Origin: Peptococcaceae bacterium CEB3
GTDB lineage: Bacteria; Bacillota; Desulfitobacteriia; Desulfitobacteriales; Desulfitobacteriaceae
Assembly (NCBI GenBank): GCA_001029295.1
Contig: LDXJ01000053.1
Coordinates: forward strand, 48,104-112,103
Direction: 5' to 3'
DNA length: 64,000 nucleotides
In this document: positions 60,398 to 64,000 of the stretch, one piece after another
Position numbering within the stretch: the stretch's first letter is position 1
Layout of the letters: every line of letters starts with the position of its first letter
Notes under the pieces: generated by a model
Database searches by the model: none
What the model was told of the DNA's origin: nothing
The model's input: the letters and a program-made list of their open reading frames with translations, nothing else
Translations under genes and position numbers: made by a program

Positions 60398-60488
60398 TGT
60401 CTATTGACGTTAGGGGAACCAGCCGGTTCCGAGGGATTCGGCTCATAAAGACGTATTCCTTTGGTGTAAGGCCCATCTGGGGAACGGG

Positions 60489-61388
60489 TTATCGCTTTAA
60501 CGCCAACTTCTGAAGAATCGTCTTTATTGCCGTCACGTCGCCTTCTAATGACGCCTTATCCGTATCGACCCAAACGCCCAGGGCCTCGTTCCGACTGGCA
60601 ATCGGAACCGCAGCAAAAATTTGGAGCCATGTTTTTTGCGTCGGGGAAGCCGCCGGCATCGACCGGTCGATAATGTAAAGTTTCCCCTGTCCGGCCCCGG
60701 AAATCACATTTTCCGTCCTTATGACCGAGCTGTGATTAGGAAGACTGGCCAAACCATCGTGGTAACCGACAGTTTCTATCCGACCAACCGACGTTCCGCT
60801 TTTAGTAATCTTTCCCCCATATTGGCCGGAGAGGACTACTTGCCATCCCTTAGGCACTTTGCCTGTCAGTTTATACTGAATGGACCTGATGCTTGTGTCG
60901 CCCATAGGACTGGCTGAATCCGGTATCGGGCTTGTTGCCGTCTCGACGATTCTGAGCAGATTACCCTTCCTCTCAACTTTGACAAAGTTAAACAGGTGAG
61001 AAATCCAGCCGTCTCTTTGTCTTTTACCGTTGCCCGCCAGACAATATTGATCCGTTGCAGGCAGAACGGAGTAAGAAACGCTAAAAACGAAATCTGCGGC
61101 CTTACTATTTTCTATCTTAATGGACTCAATTCTGTAGTCCTTAATTCTGCCTGTTTCGGGATAACTTTTGCCTTCCTTGTACTGAAGGAAACTCTCGAAT
61201 ACTTGTTTCGCCAACTGTTCTGGGTTTGCAGAATCATGATTGCTTGTAATACCAGGTCCGTATGTCATTACGTTGTTTTGTTGATCGGTGTTCACCCCGC
61301 TTGGGCTTTCCGCAACTTTCGCCGGGGTGCAACCGCTGACTAACAGGAAACCTAACGCCAAACAAAAAAACCAAGCCATCCTCTTCAT
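60489..61388 (-). CDS. Predicted lipoprotein, 299 aa
   Basis: Lipoprotein signal peptide FFCLALGFLLVSGC with the modified Cys near residue 20. The body has no recognised domain. Its last residues (LQKLALKR) are encoded antisense to a fragment of the response-regulator 3' end, so the natural C-terminus may be replaced. A short stretch of its sequence (DQYCLAGNGKR) is matched by DNA upstream of the ADH gene near 56065-56100, suggesting that a second copy once stood there. Confidence 0.65.
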   Translation of the reverse strand: MKRMAWFFCLALGFLLVSGCTPAKVAESPSGVNTDQQNNVMTYGPGITSNHDSANPEQLAKQVFESFLQYKEGKSYPETGRIKDYRIESIKIENSKAADFVFSVSYSVLPATDQYCLAGNGKRQRDGWISHLFNFVKVERKGNLLRIVETATSPIPDSASPMGDTSIRSIQYKLTGKVPKGWQVVLSGQYGGKITKSGTSVGRIETVGYHDGLASLPNHSSVIRTENVISGAGQGKLYIIDRSMPAASPTQKTWLQIFAAVPIASRNEALGVWVDTDKASLEGDVTAIKTILQKLALKR

Positions 61389-61532
61389 TGCTAAACCCTT
61401 CCATCTCCTACCTCCAAGGGCTCCTTCAGGCTGCCAACACTTTCATTATATAGGGTTATGGCCAAACGCATGGTTACAAAAAAGTAAAGGTATTCTTACA
61501 AAATGGTTACGGGGTTGAAAGCACCCGCGGCG

Positions 61533-61679
61533 TCAGCTCATATATATTTGGAAGGCTATGATATTTTCGGACAGCAAAAGGATGGCAGTGTCATTTGGAC
61601 ATCTAGCCGCGCCCATCAAGAGTCTCGTGATCAGCAGAACCATAACTATCACGACGATCACTTTTAAAATGTAATCCAC
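61533..61679 (-). pseudogene. Small membrane protein, rearranged copy C
   Basis: The first 21 codons match copies A and B (MDYILKVIVVIVMVLLITRL), then the frame runs into an inverted-order ADH-tail fragment and ends after 48 residues with an unrelated tail. Flanking DNA to 61760 also matches copy A. Confidence 0.6.
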
Positions 61680-61786
61680 GATGTCCTCACCCCGATTATC
61701 CTTTATCGATAAAGCTATTCTACACGTTTTGACGTATTCCTACCACCCTGTTCTTTTTCCATAGAAACATATACCGGTACTTATGG

Positions 61787-61816
61787 TTGAATAACGTTTC
61801 TGTGCCGTGTTATAAT
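61787..61816 (+). promoter_or_regulatory. Promoter of the AbrB-type gene
   Basis: TTGAAT (61787-61792) and TATAAT (61811-61816) are 18 bases apart, about 47 bases before the ATG. Confidence 0.65.
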
Positions 61817-61862
61817 ACAAGTAAGGAAAGTAAGGATAGTATGTCGAAAGGAGTTAAGTGGT

Positions 61863-62036
61863 ATGGACATGGAAGTTTCAAGGGTTACATCAAAAGGACA
61901 AATTACCATTCCTAAAGCCGTCCGTGAGCGACTACATTTGACGGAAGACGATAAGATAGCGTTCATTGAAAAAGACGGAAATATAGTTATCACTAAATCA
62001 AGCATTATAACCCTACGGGAGTTGTTTCACTCGTGA
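61863..62036 (+). CDS. AbrB/SpoVT-type antitoxin-like protein, truncated
   Basis: A 57-residue protein with an intact SpoVT-AbrB swapped-hairpin DNA-binding domain (SRVTSKGQITIPKAVRERLH) and the start of the C-terminal helix (KSSIITLRELFHS). The toxin-binding C-terminal half seen in relics A and B is missing; the frame is cut at about 62030 by a MutS-like fragment. It has a good promoter and ribosome site (AAAGGAG) and may still bind DNA. No toxin gene is adjacent. Confidence 0.7.
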   Translation: MDMEVSRVTSKGQITIPKAVRERLHLTEDDKIAFIEKDGNIVITKSSIITLRELFHS

Positions 62037-62268
62037 TTATCTCAAAACCGAGAACTGTTTGGCAGTTATAGCTACACACGACGAATTGACCGAAATGGTG
62101 GATACATCTTTTGACAACTATCATTTTCAAGAACAAATAGGGGGTGATAGCATTAAGTTTGACTACAGGCTCAATGAAGGCCGAGCAACTACTAAAAATG
62201 CCATACGGCTCTTAGAATTCATGGGGTATAATACAAAAATTATAGATAAGGCCACTAGCGTTGCATGA
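62035..62268 (+). pseudogene. MutS-family ATPase fragment, C-terminal end
   Basis: About 77 codons read DYLKTENCLAVIATHDELTE then DNYHFQEQIGGDSIKFDYRL and NEGRATTKNAIRLLEFMGY. This is the Walker-region His and C-terminal end typical of MutS-like ATPases. The rest of the gene is absent. It is joined directly to the truncated antitoxin. Confidence 0.7.
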
Positions 62269-62417
62269 AGTTAAGGTAAGTTTGTCAAGCTGCGTCTTGC
62301 CACGATACTAAAAGAAATAAGACAAAAATCTGCTAGGAATCCTGTATTTTGGCACAAAAAAGCCTTACAATTAGAGATGGGTAGTTCTTGTCCAAATCTA
62401 AGTGTAAGGAGTCAAAA

Positions 62418-62575
62418 ATGCAGGACAAGAATACCACAGAGTCCACATTTTTTCAACTGCTGGGACCGATTTTATCTCAGGATCTTTGGCAAAAGATTGA
62501 CCACCGAGTGGCATCTATGGACAGGTATGCTAAAAAACTCAAAACAGTTCAGCTCGTCGAGTTGATGAGCTGGGC
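62418..62575 (+). mobile_element. Transposase N-terminal fragment, IS4-type (DUF4372-like)
   Basis: After AAGGAG, an ATG starts MQDKNTTESTFFQLLGPILS then LWQKIDHRVASMDRYAKKLK, resembling the DUF4372 N-terminus of IS4-family transposases. The frame then enters unrelated DNA carrying a second transposase fragment on the opposite strand. Confidence 0.55.
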
Positions 62576-62965
62576 GAAGGAGTCCTTGCCACGCCCTCGC
62601 CCCACCTTAGGTGCACCTTTAAACTTCCCGTCTAATTCCAAAAAGGTTGTGACCAAAATAAATTTCTTAAGGGGTATACCCGCTTTTTTCCCTGATGCTA
62701 TCACCATGTTTTGCAAAACTTCTTGCATGGTTTGGGGTTCCACCCCGATAACACTCATCGCCCGACCCATTCGGTCATCATTCAAAAGGGACGGTTCAAT
62801 CCCCAATTAGGGCCCGGTACGCCATTGCTCAGCCATCTCTTCAAACTTATAGGTTGGGGTTAGGGTCCGTGGATGCGCTATCATGTCGGCCGCCATCAAA
62901 CTGAGAAGGATTCCCGTACTGGGCAGCATCGGTTAAAACTATCATATATCTCAATTGTTTGGTTG
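62561..62965 (-). mobile_element. Transposase fragment, IS1634-like
   Basis: The minus strand reads MAADMIAHPRTLTPTYKFEE, a stop, then LGIEPSLLNDDRMGRAMSVI and LELDGKFKGAPKVGRGRGKD. LNDDRMGRAM and GR-x-KDSFAQL fit the N-terminal region of IS1634-type transposases. An internal stop and missing catalytic core make it a relic; it interrupts the IS4-type fragment. Confidence 0.55.
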
Positions 62966-63138
62966 TTCAGGAGGGAATTATCTCCTTTTATGTCGATTTA
63001 TGGTATTACACTAAATCTTATTTGCGAAATGCAGGAATATTGGGACGGCTGCGCACCAACCGGCTTTCGAAACGTTCTTCCGGAGTCGCGTCTTTCAAAT
63101 CGCGCCCTATAGTAAAGAGGCGGTTGCAAACACTTACG

Positions 63139-63315
63139 TTAGATCAGGAACTCAGCTTTCAACTTCCGCACAGTTTCCAGAGGCAGACCCGTTATCTCTG
63201 CTACGTCTGCCAATGAAAGTCCCTTTTTCAGGGCATTTCGGGCCGTCTCCAACTTTCCCTCTTCCCTGCCCTCTTCTCTGCCTTCTTCTCTCAGCCATTG
63301 TTCAATTTGGGTCAT
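63139..63315 (-). pseudogene. C-terminal fragment of an Rpn/TIGR01784-type nuclease
   Basis: A 58-residue frame MTQIEQWLREEGREEGREEG followed by NALKKGLSLADVAEITGLPL and VRKLKAEFLI. EGREEGREEGK plus this HTH-like tail is the hallmark C-terminus of Rpn-family (PD-(D/E)XK) proteins, usually about 300 residues. The nuclease domain is missing. Confidence 0.7.
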
Positions 63316-63389
63316 ACGTATAAATCCGCCTTTCTGCGAAAGGCACCGATGGGGTTATGAAACCAAAACCCATCATCCTTTCACTCTTT

Positions 63390-63622
63390 TTGTGTTATCC
63401 TCCTCTTGTAGGCCACTGGTATACTACAGAACCCGAGGAGATGAGTGGCGGGGCTGTATAGCGGCAACCCCGTATATGTATATGGTGTCGGTCATCCGTT
63501 AAGGCATCAATGAATGGCGCAAAACAGTAGCCCGTAAACTTATCTCTTCCGAAGTTGACTCGATTTCGCCGGATGACCAGTCCCTGCCAGCCCTACAAGT
63601 ATTTTTGCAGGAGGTACTTCTT
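63390..63622 (+). mobile_element. IS110-type left-end non-coding region, possible bridge RNA
   Basis: About 230 bases without a gene between the Rpn fragment and the transposase start. IS110-group elements encode a structured targeting RNA in this position. A short hairpin-prone stretch (GGCGGGGCTGTATAGCGGCAACCCCG type, near 63448-63475) is visible. The exact element boundary was not found. Confidence 0.4.
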
Positions 63623-64000
63623 TTGTTCAAAGTCTTTCGTAAAAACTGCTGTGGACTTGATGTCCACAAAACCTGGATCTATGCCTGCATCGGTATTACT
63701 GATACAAATGGCCGTACTGAGTATAAGCAAGCTCGCTTCTCTTCCTTTTCCAAGGGCCTTAGAGAGTTGGCTGATTGGCTTGCGAAATTCTCCTGTATCG
63801 AAGTTTGTATGGAATCTGCCGGCAAGTTTTGGATTCCCGTATTCAACATCCTTGAAAAGACCTGTTTTGTTACCCTGGCACATCCCAAGTACACAAAACC
63901 TCAAAAAGGAAACAAAACGGATCGCAAAGATGCCAAATGGATCTGTGACCTCTTTATGTGCGATATGATCAAACCCAGCTTTATCCCCTCTCCTGTAATC
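63623..64000 (+). CDS. IS110-family transposase, C-terminus cut by window edge
   Basis: At least 126 residues of a DEDD-type transposase. The first catalytic Asp lies in CGLDVHKTWIYACIG, the Glu in IEVCMESAGKFWIP, and the KGNKTDRKDAKWICDLF motif follows. The TTG start at 63623 is eight bases after AGGAGG. The C-terminal serine-containing domain lies outside the window, so intactness is unknown. Confidence 0.85.
   Translation, partial: MFKVFRKNCCGLDVHKTWIYACIGITDTNGRTEYKQARFSSFSKGLRELADWLAKFSCIEVCMESAGKFWIPVFNILEKTCFVTLAHPKYTKPQKGNKTDRKDAKWICDLFMCDMIKPSFIPSPVI

Larger units (their letters stand above)
59943..60437. repeat. Segmental repeat, copy B
   Basis: Matches 57132-57622 almost throughout. 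It is preceded directly by the response-regulator 3' end, so nearly all of the ADH gene (equivalent to about 56035-57131) is deleted in this copy. Confidence 0.88.

Overview
The window looks like chromosomal DNA from an anaerobic, spore-forming Clostridia-type Firmicute, broadly Peptococcaceae or Desulfitobacterium-like. This is inferred from an alpha/beta-type small acid-soluble spore protein, a spore-lysin-like GH18 enzyme, a dlt teichoic-acid operon, Rex, a sigma-54 activator with PAS domains, and a ThiC-like pair under a cobalamin riboswitch that fits anaerobic benzimidazole synthesis. Most of the window is moderately GC-rich. One block (about 57.6-59.7 kb) is clearly AT-rich and looks acquired. 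No tRNA, rRNA or CRISPR array was recognised.

Layout: 0-15.7 kb is mostly housekeeping on the minus strand: a DRTGG/CBS regulator, SASP, GH18 enzyme, tagO-like transferase, MTAP-like phosphorylase, trmL, queG, CCA-adding-type enzyme, diacylglycerol-kinase-like enzyme, D-2-hydroxyacid dehydrogenase, M29 aminopeptidase and MBL hydrolase. A plus-strand alaR-alaT-like pair sits inside it. 15.9-22.9 kb holds a ParE/RelE-type toxin-antitoxin pair, an RluA enzyme, a DUF2087 to GIY-YIG fusion, a truncated ECF sigma factor, a hydrolase-CPBP pair and small proteins. 23-26 kb carries an orphan cobalamin riboswitch with a broken ThiC-like fragment, a 111-residue protein and an NCS2 permease. 27-33 kb has Rex and a GtrA-GT2-GT39 cluster, then about 1.1 kb of decayed DNA. 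33.9-38.8 kb is dltC-dltD-dltX-dltA-dltB. 38.8-42.6 kb is a probable operon of PduL-GNAT fusion, sigma-54 activator and CGGC protein, preceded by a consensus -24/-12 promoter. 45.9-49.4 kb is riboswitch-bzaA-bzaB. 50-57 kb has a TetR regulator beside oleate hydratase, a two-component system and a zinc alcohol dehydrogenase. 57-64 kb is a scrambled zone of triplicated segments, gene relics, an acquired MFS/TetR cassette, transposase fragments and the start of an IS110-type element.

Three themes stand out. First, segmental duplication with complementary decay: the 23-25.7 kb and 46-49.7 kb loci are two copies of permease/111-aa/riboswitch/bza, each keeping a different half intact; the response-regulator/ADH/AbrB segment exists in three differently decayed copies. 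Second, short tandem repeats have expanded between genes and in frame inside queG, dltA and dltB. Third, two intergenic regions (7.0-7.4 kb and 45.6-45.9 kb) are dense in hairpins, several sharing a TCC-ACN-GGA tip. The most distinctive candidate system is the sigma-54-driven PduL-GNAT / PAS-AAA activator / CGGC operon. All calls come from reading the sequence; no database search was run.
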